Positions 35,979 to 44,776 of a DNA stretch of 64,000 bases are shown here, piece by piece. The stretch is from JABDQZ01 sp963801985 (GTDB taxonomy: Bacteria; Pseudomonadota; Gammaproteobacteria; Chromatiales; Chromatiaceae), in assembly GCA_963801985.1 (NCBI GenBank), contig CAWDGV010000011.1:124001-188000 (forward strand), written 5' to 3'. The notes beneath the pieces are model-generated. The model had not been told where the DNA came from. It saw only the letters and a program-made list of their open reading frames with translations, and made no database searches. The position numbers were made by a program, and so were the translations under genes. How positions within the stretch are numbered: the stretch's first letter is position 1; every line of letters starts with the position of its first letter.

Positions 35979-36827
35979 TTATTTTGCAGCTGCAGGCGCA
36001 GCAGGAGCTGCTGGGGCAGTAGTTGCTTCAACTTTGGCAACTTCAGTCTTTTTGAAGTTTTTCATCGCTTCAGCACGCTGTGCTTCGATCTGCTTGCGCA
36101 TTTCTTCACGACGGGCTTCCATTGCTTTTTTCTGCTCTTCACGACGGGTTTCCATCGCTTTGATCATTTCTTCATGCTTGGCCATACGCTCTTCATGAGT
36201 CATTGGTTGGAATGAAGGAGCTTGTGGAGCTTTAAACTCTGGAGCTGCGAATTTTGGAGCTTCAGGCATTTTGAACTCTGGAGCTCTGAATTGAGGAGCT
36301 GCAGGAGCCGCAAATTTTGGAGCATTTTTAGCCGCTTCTGCTGCGAATTTACGCTGGGCTTCTACAGCCTGCTGGTAAGCTTTCTGCTGCTGTTCAGCGA
36401 ATGCTTTCTGTTGTGCTGCAATCGCCTTCTGGCGCTCGGCCATAACTTTCTGCTGTTCTTCAGACATGGCAGGAGCAGCTGGTGCAGCCTGACCATAGTA
36501 AGGAGCATAACCATAACCGCCGCGATCGTAGTAGTTACTACGTCCGTCACCATAGCCATAACCATTACCGTAGTAATCGCCAGCATAGTCACCGCGAATA
36601 TCAGTGTTACCACGAGCACGGCCACTGAAGCTCATGTCAAAACGAGCGTCCATATCGCCAGAGGCAGAACCGTCACCATTACCACGGCCGTAACCATCAC
36701 CATAACCGTAACTGTTTCCATAACCATTACTGTTATAGTTACCGTTGTCGTTACCCCACCATGCAGACGCCGATGTGGCAACAGTAGCAATTGCTGTAGC
36801 AATCGCGATGTTAAGAATTTTTTTCAT
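35979..36827 (-). CDS. Sulfur-globule-type exported protein with C-terminal helical extension
   Basis: A 282-residue exported protein. The signal peptide (IAIATAIATVATSASA) is cut before WWGND. Residues about 23-115 are Gly/Tyr/Asn-rich and contain the block SASGDMDARFDMSFSGRARG and NTDIRGDYAGDYYGNGYG, typical of sulfur globule envelope proteins of purple and colourless sulfur bacteria. Unlike classic members, a tail of about 160 residues follows. It is rich in Gln, Lys, Glu and Ala (probable coiled coil), with a middle PAAPQFRAPEFKMPEAPKF proline repeat and an AAPAAPAAPAAAK end. A GGGGAAG ribosome site precedes the ATG. The block shared with the next gene shows duplication. The globule role is inferred from the family. 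Confidence 0.75.
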   Translation of the reverse strand: MKKILNIAIATAIATVATSASAWWGNDNGNYNSNGYGNSYGYGDGYGRGNGDGSASGDMDARFDMSFSGRARGNTDIRGDYAGDYYGNGYGYGDGRSNYYDRGGYGYAPYYGQAAPAAPAMSEEQQKVMAERQKAIAAQQKAFAEQQQKAYQQAVEAQRKFAAEAAKNAPKFAAPAAPQFRAPEFKMPEAPKFAAPEFKAPQAPSFQPMTHEERMAKHEEMIKAMETRREEQKKAMEARREEMRKQIEAQRAEAMKNFKKTEVAKVEATTAPAAPAAPAAAK

Positions 36828-36863
36828 TTTGTCTTCCCCGAGAAGTTAGTAAATCATAAAACT

Positions 36864-36882
36864 GCCGCCCTCTCGGGGCGGC
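36864..36882 (-). promoter_or_regulatory. GC-rich hairpin between the two sulfur globule genes
   Basis: GCCGCCC / GGGCGGC with a five-base loop, 37 bases upstream of the long gene's ATG. The following minus-strand bases (AGTTTTATGATTT) form only a weak T-run, so it may be a partial terminator or an RNA-processing stem that sets different levels of the two proteins. Confidence 0.5.
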
Positions 36883-36945
36883 GCAGTTGACATCCCTGTC
36901 AATTAGCCCGAAGCCGGCAAAGCCGGATTCAGGCAATAAGTCCGA

Positions 36946-37344
36946 TTATTTTGCTGCTGGAGCCGCAGGAGCTGGAGCTGCAGGAGCCGGGTAACCGTAT
37001 CCGTATGGAGCATAACCGTATGGAGCGTAGCCGTAGCCACCACGATCATAATAGTTACCACGCCAGTCGCTGGCACCGTAGCCATTACCGTAGTAATCAC
37101 CAGCGTAGTCACCGCGAATGTCAGTGTTACCGCGAGCACGACCGCTGAAGCTCATGTCAAAACGTCCGTCCATATCGCCAGATGCAGAACCGTCACCATA
37201 GCCACGACCGTAGCCATCACCATAACCAGAACCGTAACCACGACCATCGCCGTAACCATTGCTGTCATCACTACCCCACCAGGCAGAAGCCGAAGTAGAA
37301 GCAACAACCATAGAAGCAATCAAAGCAATTTTTAAAGTTTTCAT
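36946..37344 (-). CDS. Sulfur-globule-type exported protein, short form
   Basis: A 132-residue exported protein. The signal peptide (LIASMVVASTSASA) is followed by mature WWGSDDSNGYGDG, the block GDGSASGDMDGRFDMSFSG shared with the next gene, then tyrosine-glycine repeats (GYAPYGYAPYGYGYPAP) and an APAAPAAK tail. This is the classic composition of sulfur globule proteins that coat stored sulfur in the periplasm. A strong AAGGAG site precedes the ATG. DNA coding for the shared block is about 90 percent identical between the two genes. The gene is upstream of the long form with a 118-base gap containing a hairpin. Confidence 0.8.
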   Translation of the reverse strand: MKTLKIALIASMVVASTSASAWWGSDDSNGYGDGRGYGSGYGDGYGRGYGDGSASGDMDGRFDMSFSGRARGNTDIRGDYAGDYYGNGYGASDWRGNYYDRGGYGYAPYGYAPYGYGYPAPAAPAPAAPAAK

Positions 37345-37367
37345 GTCTCAATCTCCTTAGAAAGTAC

Positions 37368-37402
37368 GCATCGATAAACTCTGTAGGCTAAACGATCGAT
37401 GC
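37368..37402 (-). promoter_or_regulatory. Inverted repeat upstream of the short sulfur globule gene
   Basis: GCATCGAT / ATCGATGC arms separated by 19 bases, 24 bases before the ATG. It may be a 5' UTR stem-loop or the operator of a dimeric regulator. The flanking upstream region is AT-rich and suits a promoter. Confidence 0.4.
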
Positions 37403-37506
37403 CTCGTTTATTGGCAAAAGATAATATTAGAATTTCATTAAATTGTCTATAAGTAAATTATAAAATAAGGAAATAATTTCTTATGAGGGTTTTTCTGGCA
37501 AATTTC

Positions 37507-37540
37507 AGGCAAAAAAAATGGAAGCCTTAGCTTCCATTTT
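37507..37540 (-). terminator. Rho-independent terminator after mlaA
   Basis: Stem AAAATGGAAG / CTTCCATTTT (37515-37540) with a six-base loop and a minus-strand T-run. It lies about 20 bases after the mlaA stop. Confidence 0.85.
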
Positions 37541-37559
37541 CTCGAATTCGGGATGATCC

Positions 37560-38294
37560 CTAGAAATCTTCTTCCAGTGGCGGGTTGCCATCATAAATAT
37601 CGTACTGCCTTTTCTGCAAAAAGGCATCGCGGGTGAATTCGTAAGGATCCAGGGCAGCCTGCTCCAGCACTTTTGAAGCTCCAAGCAGATCAGCACGTTT
37701 ATCAATTAACCTTAAACCTTTTAGAATTAAACGATGATCATCAGGGTTGAGGTAGTTCAATGGATCCGTATACCAGTCAACAACTAAACCAATGCCATCA
37801 CGCCCACTACTGGGACCAAAAAGTGGTAGAACGATATACGGTCCCGGGCCCATACCCCAGGTTCCCAATGTCTGCCCAAAATCTTCACCGTATTTAGGCA
37901 TGTTCAGGTTACTGGCAACATCGACAAAGCCAAGTAGACCCACGGTTGAATTAACCAATACGCGACTAACATCAGAAGCCGCACGGGTTAATTTAAATTG
38001 CAGTAAATTGTTAACCGCTGAAACCACATCATTAATATTGGAAAAGAAGTTGGAAATGCCATTATCAACCGGTACTGGCGTTATGGCTTTATAGCCCTTG
38101 GCCAATGGCTTCAAAATGACCTTATCCAGGCCATCATTGAAGTTGTACATGGTTCGATTGAAACCTTCCCAGGGATCTCGCGGATCACGATAAGCTTCAT
38201 CAACGGTTGCACAGCCGCCAAGCAACAACGTTAACCATAAAAACAGGAAAAAGATTTTCGGGGTTTTGCGACCAGACTGATTGTTATTTTTCAT
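37560..38294 (-). CDS. mlaA: Outer-membrane lipoprotein MlaA/VacJ
   Basis: Removes mislocalised phospholipids from the outer leaflet of the outer membrane and passes them to MlaC. The 244-residue precursor has a lipobox LLLGGC (Cys near 28). Family motifs include DPWEGFNRTMYNFNDGLDK, PVDNGISNFFSNINDV, NSTVGLLGFVDVAS, GEDFGQTLGTWG and GPYIVLPLFGPSSGRD. No mlaFEDCB genes are in the window. It ends in acidic residues. The gene has its own terminator. Confidence 0.96.
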   Translation of the reverse strand: MKNNNQSGRKTPKIFFLFLWLTLLLGGCATVDEAYRDPRDPWEGFNRTMYNFNDGLDKVILKPLAKGYKAITPVPVDNGISNFFSNINDVVSAVNNLLQFKLTRAASDVSRVLVNSTVGLLGFVDVASNLNMPKYGEDFGQTLGTWGMGPGPYIVLPLFGPSSGRDGIGLVVDWYTDPLNYLNPDDHRLILKGLRLIDKRADLLGASKVLEQAALDPYEFTRDAFLQKRQYDIYDGNPPLEEDF

Positions 38295-38382
38295 TATTTA
38301 TAAGCTATTTGTTATCGAGCTACATTCGCTATATTGGACCAATTGCATCAAGCATGGATGACAATTGCAAGCTTTTCACATT

Positions 38383-39297
38383 TTATTCAATTCTGGTCAC
38401 TGTAAACCCCTGCTGTTGCAGAAGACTTAGAAGTCCTTTTGCACCCGAAAGGTGCAAAGCGCCAATGGCAACAAAACTGCTTTTGTTTTTCAGATAGGGA
38501 AGCAATCGTTTAACCATCTTATTATTGCGGTCATCAACCAGTCGTTTCATCAGGCGATCATAAAGAGCCCTGTCAGCTTGCTCTACCTGCTCTTCCCCAA
38601 TGGCCTGCAACTTTTGCAGGTCTCTTTCCAGATAAGCCTGCAACAACCTTTCAAACTGTATCGTCAATTCAGGGTAGTTCTTTAAGGTATGCTTCAGCAG
38701 GAGCACCTGGTCTTCTAAACTCATACCATCGAAAACATTGAATTGCTCATTGGCTGTCTCAAGGCCAATCACTTTTTTATTTTGCACTAAAGCCAGTTTC
38801 ATCAGCCTGATATCGAGAATATTGGCATAATCCCCGGGCGGCAAACTGAAGATCATCATGACTACCCAGGGTTTCATATAGGTAAAAGCCGCTTCCGGCA
38901 TGCCCGTTTGATTACCGGCTTTCAGCACTTCTGCATAGAGTTCGTCACCAATAACCTGGGATAGCTTTTTACCTTCCAACAGCCACATGTTGCCCAGGGA
39001 GGTAAAAATTGATTCTCCATCGAGCACCACTTCCATGACATACTGCTGAGCAGCTGCTAATGCTGTTTGGGTCTTTTCAGATATATCCAGTACCCTCGAA
39101 TCACCCGAGTGAATCGTTCCAAGGACAAATGATGTTGGATATTCATGCTTTTCGAGTTTGAATAAAATCCCTTTGCCGAACTGTATATCTTTCTCGACTG
39201 CCAGAAGCGACTGCAAAGAAAGGACCCATAACAGCAATACCAGCTGAAAAAACCTTAAGTAGTTATTTTTATGAATCAGATTCGATATTGAAAGCAA
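38383..39297 (-). CDS. TraB/GumN family protein
   Basis: A 304-residue protein of the TraB/GumN (PrgY) family, a fold suggested to be metal-dependent hydrolytic. An N-terminal hydrophobic segment (FFQLVLLLWVLSLQSLLAV) suggests export or anchoring. Family motifs are SFVLGTIHSGDSR near residue 60, VMEVVLDG, and the C-terminal FVAIGALHLSGAKGLLSLLQQQGF with the second conserved GxxH. It is divergent from rnt with a 20-base gap, so the two promoters overlap. Physiological role unknown. Confidence 0.85.
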   Translation of the reverse strand: MLSISNLIHKNNYLRFFQLVLLLWVLSLQSLLAVEKDIQFGKGILFKLEKHEYPTSFVLGTIHSGDSRVLDISEKTQTALAAAQQYVMEVVLDGESIFTSLGNMWLLEGKKLSQVIGDELYAEVLKAGNQTGMPEAAFTYMKPWVVMMIFSLPPGDYANILDIRLMKLALVQNKKVIGLETANEQFNVFDGMSLEDQVLLLKHTLKNYPELTIQFERLLQAYLERDLQKLQAIGEEQVEQADRALYDRLMKRLVDDRNNKMVKRLLPYLKNKSSFVAIGALHLSGAKGLLSLLQQQGFTVTRIE

Positions 39298-39317
39298 GTT
39301 AATTTATCCTTGATAAA

Positions 39318-39950
39318 GTGAACACACAGACAGAATATAACCCAATCATCGCAAAACGTTTCAGGGGCTTTTTACCTGTTGTTGTTGATGTTGAAACAGC
39401 GGGCTTTAACGACCAAACCGATGCCCTGCTGGAAATAGCCGCAGTAACACTCAGTATGGATGAGGCGGGAAACCTGTCATTGGCGGAGACCCTGCACTGT
39501 CACGTGGAGCCATTCGAGGGAGCCAATCTCGATCCAAAGGCATTGGCATTTAACGGCATTGATCCCTCTCACCCGTTCAGGGATGCCCTCTCAGAAAAAC
39601 AGGCTTTAAAGAAAATCTTTACGCCAATTCGGCACGCTGTTAAGGAAAGCAGCTGCAATCGTGCCGTACTGGTCGGACACAACGCATTTTTTGATCTTGG
39701 CTTTATCAATGCCGCAGTCGAGCGAACCGGCTACAAACGCAATCCATTCCATCCTTTCAGCACCTTTGACACTGTCTCTTTGGCAGCTCTCGCCTATGGA
39801 CAGACTGTTCTGGCAAAAGCCGCCACTGCTGCCGGTCTGGACTGGGACACCAGGGAGGCACATTCTGCCATTTATGATGCAGAACAGACCGCCCGCCTGT
39901 TTTGCATCATTATGAATAACAACAAAATTTCGCTGCAGGAAAACGCCTGA
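39318..39950 (+). CDS. rnt: Ribonuclease T
   Basis: A DEDD-family 3'-5' exoribonuclease trimming tRNA and other stable RNA ends. The four acidic residues can be traced: VVDVETAGF (DxE), GHNAFFDLGF (D), and the final AHSAIYDAEQTA (H and D). Length 210 is normal. The start is GTG at 39318, since the following conserved sequence begins immediately and no better codon exists. A bidirectional terminator follows. Confidence 0.95.
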   Translation: MNTQTEYNPIIAKRFRGFLPVVVDVETAGFNDQTDALLEIAAVTLSMDEAGNLSLAETLHCHVEPFEGANLDPKALAFNGIDPSHPFRDALSEKQALKKIFTPIRHAVKESSCNRAVLVGHNAFFDLGFINAAVERTGYKRNPFHPFSTFDTVSLAALAYGQTVLAKAATAAGLDWDTREAHSAIYDAEQTARLFCIIMNNNKISLQENA

Positions 39951-39961
39951 GTGGCTGGCAT

Positions 39962-39990
39962 AAAAAAAGCGAAGTAAGAACTTCGCTTTT
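39962..39990. terminator. Bidirectional terminator between rnt and grxD
   Basis: Stem AAAAGCGAAGT / ACTTCGCTTTT (39965-39975, 39980-39990) with a four-base loop; T-runs result on both strands. It separates the convergent genes. Confidence 0.85.
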
Positions 39991-40010
39991 CACTTGGCAT
40001 TCAGCCTGCC

Positions 40011-40352
40011 TTAGCTATTGGCTTCTTCATCCGGCCAGTTTTTTGCCGCTTCCTGGACCATTTTTTTCAGGTCACCACTGGCATGCATTTCCAGGGTAAT
40101 GTCACAGCCACCAACCAGCTCACCATTTATATAAACCTGCGGAAATGTCGGCCAATCTGCATAACGTGGCAGATTTTCGAAAATTTCAGGGTCTGACAGT
40201 ACATTGACATAGGCAAACTTTTCTCCGCAATCCTGTAAGGCCGCAGCAGTGCGTGACGAAAAACCACACTGTGGGAACTGTGGAGTACCCTTCATATAGA
40301 TGACAATCGGATTGCCCTCTACCTGTTCTTTGATTCGCTCTAAAACATCCAT
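40011..40352 (-). CDS. grxD: Monothiol glutaredoxin Grx4/GrxD
   Basis: Small (113-residue) CGFS-type glutaredoxin that binds a [2Fe-2S] cluster between two monomers with glutathione and takes part in Fe-S trafficking and iron sensing. The signature is MKGTPQFPQCGFSS near residue 30. Also seen are DWPTFPQVYINGELVGG, with the conserved TFPQ cis-proline, and the CDI glutathione site. The ATG at 40352 has AGGA eight bases upstream, better than the TTG codons before it. Confidence 0.96.
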   Translation of the reverse strand: MDVLERIKEQVEGNPIVIYMKGTPQFPQCGFSSRTAAALQDCGEKFAYVNVLSDPEIFENLPRYADWPTFPQVYINGELVGGCDITLEMHASGDLKKMVQEAAKNWPDEEANS

Positions 40353-40507
40353 CAACAATTCCTCATATTCTGAATAAACGGTATTATAGATGGGAGTCTA
40401 ACCGAAAAAAACAAGTTCAAAAAACTATACTTTAATTAATGGAATTAAAACATCACTACCCCGCCAGTTGATCAGATGTGCTAGCTAGCATCAAAAAAAT
40501 AATAATT

Positions 40508-42286
40508 TCACTGATCAACTATTCTCTGCAGCCAGTACTCCAGCAAAGCCAGGTGCCATAACTTGCTTCCCTGGATACGCGTATGGTGCATTTCCGGCGC
40601 AGCCAGCAGACGATCAATATACGCACGATCGAACACACCACGCTCGCGACAAGCCTGTGAATCGAGAATATCGCGCATGAAATTCAGAAAATCACCGCGG
40701 ACATATTTCAATGCCGGCATGGGAAAATAGCCCTTGGGTCGGTCAATAACCGCATCAGGCACAATGCCACGAGCGATGCGTTTCAGTAAATGCTTGCCCG
40801 ATGTTTTAAATTTTATTTCCGGGGGGCAACTTGCCACCAGTTCAACCAACTGATGATCAAGAAAAGGCACGCGTGCCTCAAGCCCCCAGGCCATGGTCAT
40901 GTTATCAACGCGCTTAACAGGGTCATCGACAATCAAAGTGGTTGTATCTAAACGCAGAATTGAATCAATAAATTCATCTGCGCCCTTCTCTTCAAGTCGC
41001 TGCCTGACATAATTGCCAGTTACATCATCAACCTGGAAGGCCGGGGTAACCATATTCAGGTATTCCGGATGATCCCGATCAAAGTAATGCTTTCTGAAAC
41101 GATCCAGGCGTGAGCCCTCGGTTTCATGCATCATTTTCTCGTACCAGAAATAACCACCGAAAACTTCGTCAGCGCCCTGGCCTGACTGTACGACCTTGAT
41201 ATCTTTGGCGACCTGTTCTGACAACAGGTAAAAGGCAACCGCATCCTGGCCAAACATGGGTTCTGACATAGCATCAACCGCTTCCGGCATGCGCAACAAT
41301 ACCTGCTCATTGGGCACCAGGAATTTATGATGCTGCGGCTGATACCTGTCGACCACCAGGTCCGAGTATTCAAACTCGCTGCCTTTCTCTTCCGGCTGAT
41401 CTTCAAAACCCACACTGAAGGTATGCAGGTTCTTTATGCCAAGCTCAGCCAGCAAGGCAACCAGCAAAGAGGAATCCAGCCCTCCCGACAGCAACACACC
41501 GACAGGCACGTCAGCCACGTCATTGCGTTTACGCACCGCTTCTCGCAACGCATCATGAACAGCATCGACCCACTCATCCTCTGTCAGCGGTTGATCAGGA
41601 CGCCTGGCATCCAGTTTCCAGTAAGCTTTTGACGTGGTTTTGCCCGAGCTGTTGACCCAGGCAAAGTGTCCCGGTTCCAGTTTGCGAACCCCCTGCAGAA
41701 TAGTTCCGGGAGCAGGAATGACCGCGTGCAGCGTATACTGAAAATGCAGGCTGAGCGGATCAATAGAGCAATCAACATCTCCCGAGACCAATAATGCCTG
41801 AGGCGTTGAGGCAAACCTGAAAGTCCTGTCTGTTTGTGACCAGTAAAGCGGCTTGATTCCAAACCGGTCACGAGCCATAAACAGGGCCTGTTTTTTCCTG
41901 TCCCAGATCACGAAGGCAAACATGCCGTGCAGGTGCTTTGGACAATCTTCGCCCCAGTGATGATAGGCCTTGAGGATAACTTCCGTATCACCTTCTGAAA
42001 AAAAGCTGTAACCTTGTTGCTGTAATTCCTGCCTCAGTTCACGATAGTTATAAATAGCTCCATTAAAAACCAGCACCAGCTCCAGTGACTCATCAATCAT
42101 GGGCTGATGTGAATGCTCCGACAGGTCAATCACCGATAAACGTCGATGGCCAAAACCCACCTTATCATCTACATACAGACCCTGGTCATCAGGCCCACGC
42201 GGGGCCAGCTTTGCTGTCATACGCTCCAGGATTTCAGCATTGACAGGTGCTTTATCTAAACGGAATTCACCACAAATACCGCACAT
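40508..42286 (-). CDS. Asparagine-synthase-family amidotransferase, N-acetylglutaminylglutamine amide synthase type
   Basis: Two-domain glutamine-dependent amidotransferase of 592 residues. The N-terminal class II glutaminase starts with the nucleophile in MCGICGEF and includes RGPDDQG, VFNGAIYNYRELR and GDTEVILKAY. The synthase domain has the PP-loop VLLSGGLDSSLL and GADEVFGGYFWYEKM. The C-terminal portion (DRPKGYFPMPALKYVRG, GSKLWHLALLEYWLQ) resembles the subgroup that amidates the osmolyte dipeptide N-acetylglutaminylglutamine rather than AsnB. The usual partner, an ATP-grasp/GNAT dipeptide synthetase, is not in this window, so the substrate is uncertain; ordinary asparagine synthetase remains possible. 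The ATG overlaps the hydantoinase B stop by one base. Confidence 0.72.
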   Translation of the reverse strand: MCGICGEFRLDKAPVNAEILERMTAKLAPRGPDDQGLYVDDKVGFGHRRLSVIDLSEHSHQPMIDESLELVLVFNGAIYNYRELRQELQQQGYSFFSEGDTEVILKAYHHWGEDCPKHLHGMFAFVIWDRKKQALFMARDRFGIKPLYWSQTDRTFRFASTPQALLVSGDVDCSIDPLSLHFQYTLHAVIPAPGTILQGVRKLEPGHFAWVNSSGKTTSKAYWKLDARRPDQPLTEDEWVDAVHDALREAVRKRNDVADVPVGVLLSGGLDSSLLVALLAELGIKNLHTFSVGFEDQPEEKGSEFEYSDLVVDRYQPQHHKFLVPNEQVLLRMPEAVDAMSEPMFGQDAVAFYLLSEQVAKDIKVVQSGQGADEVFGGYFWYEKMMHETEGSRLDRFRKHYFDRDHPEYLNMVTPAFQVDDVTGNYVRQRLEEKGADEFIDSILRLDTTTLIVDDPVKRVDNMTMAWGLEARVPFLDHQLVELVASCPPEIKFKTSGKHLLKRIARGIVPDAVIDRPKGYFPMPALKYVRGDFLNFMRDILDSQACRERGVFDRAYIDRLLAAPEMHHTRIQGSKLWHLALLEYWLQRIVDQ

Positions 42287-43851
42287 CAGTTTTTTCCCTC
42301 CACCGTGCCAGGCCCAGCATCATAGGCACCATAGGCACCACCGCCAGGCGTTTCGATTCTTAAAATATCACCAGAGTCTACATTTGCCTGAAATTTTGCC
42401 CCCATGTTTTTTCCGTTTAAGCGGTTAAGTCCCGGCTTTCCATCATTGCCACCGTTAGCTCCCCAGGGTGCAAAGTGGCGTCTTTCAGTTAACACTGAAA
42501 CCTGTGCCGGCTGTGAAAACCGGAATTCACGGATCAATCCATCACCACCATTGCGATGCCCGGCACCACCACTGCCATGACGAATGCCATATTCTGAAAT
42601 TTGCAATGGAAACTGCTTTTCCAGCACTTCGATCGGAGTATTTAAAGTATTCGTCATATGTGTCTGCACCGCGGATAAACCACCACCCTGCAAACCGGCT
42701 CCCATGCCTCCACCAATGGTTTCATAATAATTCCAGCGATGTTTTTTACTGTTACTGCCCATAGCAACATTATTCATGCTGCCATGACTGGCGGCGGGAA
42801 TCTTTGCGGGTATGGCTTTTGCCAATGCGCCGAGGGTGACATCCACGACCCGGGTGCTGGTTTCAACATTGCCGGCTGCGACCGCCGCAGGATAGGTTGC
42901 GTTCAACAGGCAGCCTGCCGGCGCTGAGACCGTGATTGCACGAAAGGCTCCAGCACAGGCCGGGGTCTGTTCCGGCATCAGGCAGCGAAACACATAGAAC
43001 ACCCCCGCTGCTGCCACGGATAAAGGGCAGTTTATGTTTCCCTCAACCTGCTCTGCGCTACCATTGAAATCGGCGTTAACCTTTCCTTTATTTACCGAGA
43101 GACATAAACGGATTTTTATCGCCTGGTTTTCCTGGCCATCATCATCCATAAAATCTTCAAATTCGTATTCACCCTCAGGAATGGTACTGATGGCCGATGC
43201 CGCCAGTCTTGCAGCATAGTTATTCAGGGCTTCCAGCCCCTGCCGGTAAAACTGCAGTGTCAATTCTTCTATAAGAGCCTGTAAAACACGGACCCCAAAG
43301 CGGTTTGCGCTGACTTGCGCAGAAAAGTCACCGGTTGCTTCAACACCACCGAGCCGACTCTGCAGCTGTTCAATCACTTCATGGTCCGGTTGCCCGGCCT
43401 GATAAAAATGTTGCGGTGAAATAATCAGTCCTTCATCATGAAGCGATGAAGAAACCGGCATGGAGCCCGGTGTTTCTGAACCGATATTAGCGTGGTGAGC
43501 ACGATTAACGACAAAGGCAACGAGTTGGTTTTCAATAAACACTGGTGCAATCAGGGTCACATCCGGCAGATGCGTGCCTCCCAGGTAAGGATCATTCAAT
43601 ATTACCTGGTCCCCGCTTGACCACTGTATTTCACTGACGATTGATGACATTGCAAAAGCCATACTACCGAGGTGAACCGGTATATGGGCAGCCTGCGCAC
43701 TTAATTCACCGTTGGCGGAAAAAATTGCACAGGAAAAATCCAGCCGGTCGCGGATATTCGGTGAAAAAGCCGCATTACGCAGTACTTCGCCCATTTGCTC
43801 ACAAATCGCTTCAAGACGGCTGGAAAACAGGTTCAGTTCAATCGGGTTCAT
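42286..43851 (-). CDS. Hydantoinase B/oxoprolinase family protein
   Basis: A 521-residue homologue of the HyuB subunit that, with HyuA, hydrolyses hydantoins, 5-oxoproline or related cyclic amides with ATP. Family segments include IPVHLGSMAFAMSSIV, NDPYLGGTHLPDVT, FVVNRAHHANIGSETPGSMP, NVETSTRVVDVTLGALAKA, the ETIGGGMGAG motif and a glycine-rich end (ETPGGGAYGAYDAGPG). No HyuA gene is adjacent: upstream is divergent sodB and downstream the amidotransferase, with which it is translationally coupled (TGATG). Function as a lone B subunit, perhaps with an unlinked A subunit, is not clear. Confidence 0.88.
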   Translation of the reverse strand: MNPIELNLFSSRLEAICEQMGEVLRNAAFSPNIRDRLDFSCAIFSANGELSAQAAHIPVHLGSMAFAMSSIVSEIQWSSGDQVILNDPYLGGTHLPDVTLIAPVFIENQLVAFVVNRAHHANIGSETPGSMPVSSSLHDEGLIISPQHFYQAGQPDHEVIEQLQSRLGGVEATGDFSAQVSANRFGVRVLQALIEELTLQFYRQGLEALNNYAARLAASAISTIPEGEYEFEDFMDDDGQENQAIKIRLCLSVNKGKVNADFNGSAEQVEGNINCPLSVAAAGVFYVFRCLMPEQTPACAGAFRAITVSAPAGCLLNATYPAAVAAGNVETSTRVVDVTLGALAKAIPAKIPAASHGSMNNVAMGSNSKKHRWNYYETIGGGMGAGLQGGGLSAVQTHMTNTLNTPIEVLEKQFPLQISEYGIRHGSGGAGHRNGGDGLIREFRFSQPAQVSVLTERRHFAPWGANGGNDGKPGLNRLNGKNMGAKFQANVDSGDILRIETPGGGAYGAYDAGPGTVEGKN

Positions 43852-44029
43852 AGCATGCTGACTTGGGTTAAACAGGTGTTACATTTATGTGTATTGACTA
43901 ACTCACCTACAATTTACAGTATTGCATCAGAAACTCACGATAGCTAACATCAATCCATTGTTTGAATAATTAAAGTTTCAATCAACAACATCCCTATGAT
44001 TTCAATACTAACGAGGAGTAAAAATTATT

Positions 44030-44611
44030 ATGGCTCATGAACTGCCAGCTTTACCTTATGCAATTGATGCCCTGGAGCCTGTTATTTCCAGTGAAACCCT
44101 GGAATTTCACCATGGCAAGCATCACAACACCTATGTCACCAACCTGAATAACCTGGTTCCAGGTACTGAATTTGAAAATGCCTCGCTTGAAGACATCATC
44201 ATGAAAGCTGAAGGCGGTATTTTCAATAACGCTGCCCAGGTCTGGAATCACTCATTCTACTGGAACTGCATGCGCAGCCCTTCTGATAACAATGCGCCTG
44301 CAGGTGCACTCGCCGATGCCATTAACAACACGTTTGGTTCATTTGACGAGTTCAAAACCAAGTTTGCCGCTTCCGGCGCAACCAACTTTGGCTCTGGCTG
44401 GACCTGGCTGGTACAAAATGAAGATGGAAGCCTGGAGATTTACAATACCTCTAATGCAGGCTCACCAATGACTGCCGGCAAAAAAGCCCTGCTGACGGCT
44501 GATGTCTGGGAACATGCTTACTACATTGATTACCGCAATGCCCGTCCTGCCTACCTGGAAGCCTTCTGGAAAGTTGTCAACTGGGACTTTGTTGCCAGCA
44601 ACATGGGATAA
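44030..44611 (+). CDS. sodB: Superoxide dismutase (Fe type)
   Basis: Detoxifies superoxide in the cytoplasm. The metal ligands are visible: His in LEFHHGKHHNTYV, His in AQVWNHSFYWNCM, and Asp and His in DVWEHAYYIDY. GGIFNNAAQVWNH and the GATNFGSGWTWL segment (Gly/Gln arrangement) favour the iron over the manganese form. Length 193 matches SodB. An AGGAG lies about 11 bases before the ATG. A strong terminator follows. Confidence 0.97.
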   Translation: MAHELPALPYAIDALEPVISSETLEFHHGKHHNTYVTNLNNLVPGTEFENASLEDIIMKAEGGIFNNAAQVWNHSFYWNCMRSPSDNNAPAGALADAINNTFGSFDEFKTKFAASGATNFGSGWTWLVQNEDGSLEIYNTSNAGSPMTAGKKALLTADVWEHAYYIDYRNARPAYLEAFWKVVNWDFVASNMG

Positions 44612-44633
44612 CAAGATAACCCTGTTAAATCAA

Positions 44634-44665
44634 AAAGCCTGCATTGACATTGCAGGCTTTTTTTT
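44634..44665 (+). terminator. Rho-independent terminator after sodB
   Basis: AAAGCCTGCA / TGCAGGCTTT with a short loop, followed by a T-run on the plus strand, 22 bases after the sodB stop. Confidence 0.88.
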
Positions 44666-44776
44666 GCCTGAAACCCGGAACCCCGGTAACAAAGTTGTAA
44701 AAAGATAATAACCCAGTAGAATACTCTGATTTAGAATATTAACAGTTTCTTTTATTCAGTTTTCGGAGACCAAACA

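Noticed and set aside
36222..36890. Long plus-strand frame opposite the sulfur globule gene, rich in Ile, Thr and Val
   Set aside because: It is the antisense shadow of a repetitive Gly/Tyr gene; low complexity keeps the frame open. The minus-strand gene has a signal peptide, ribosome site and terminator.
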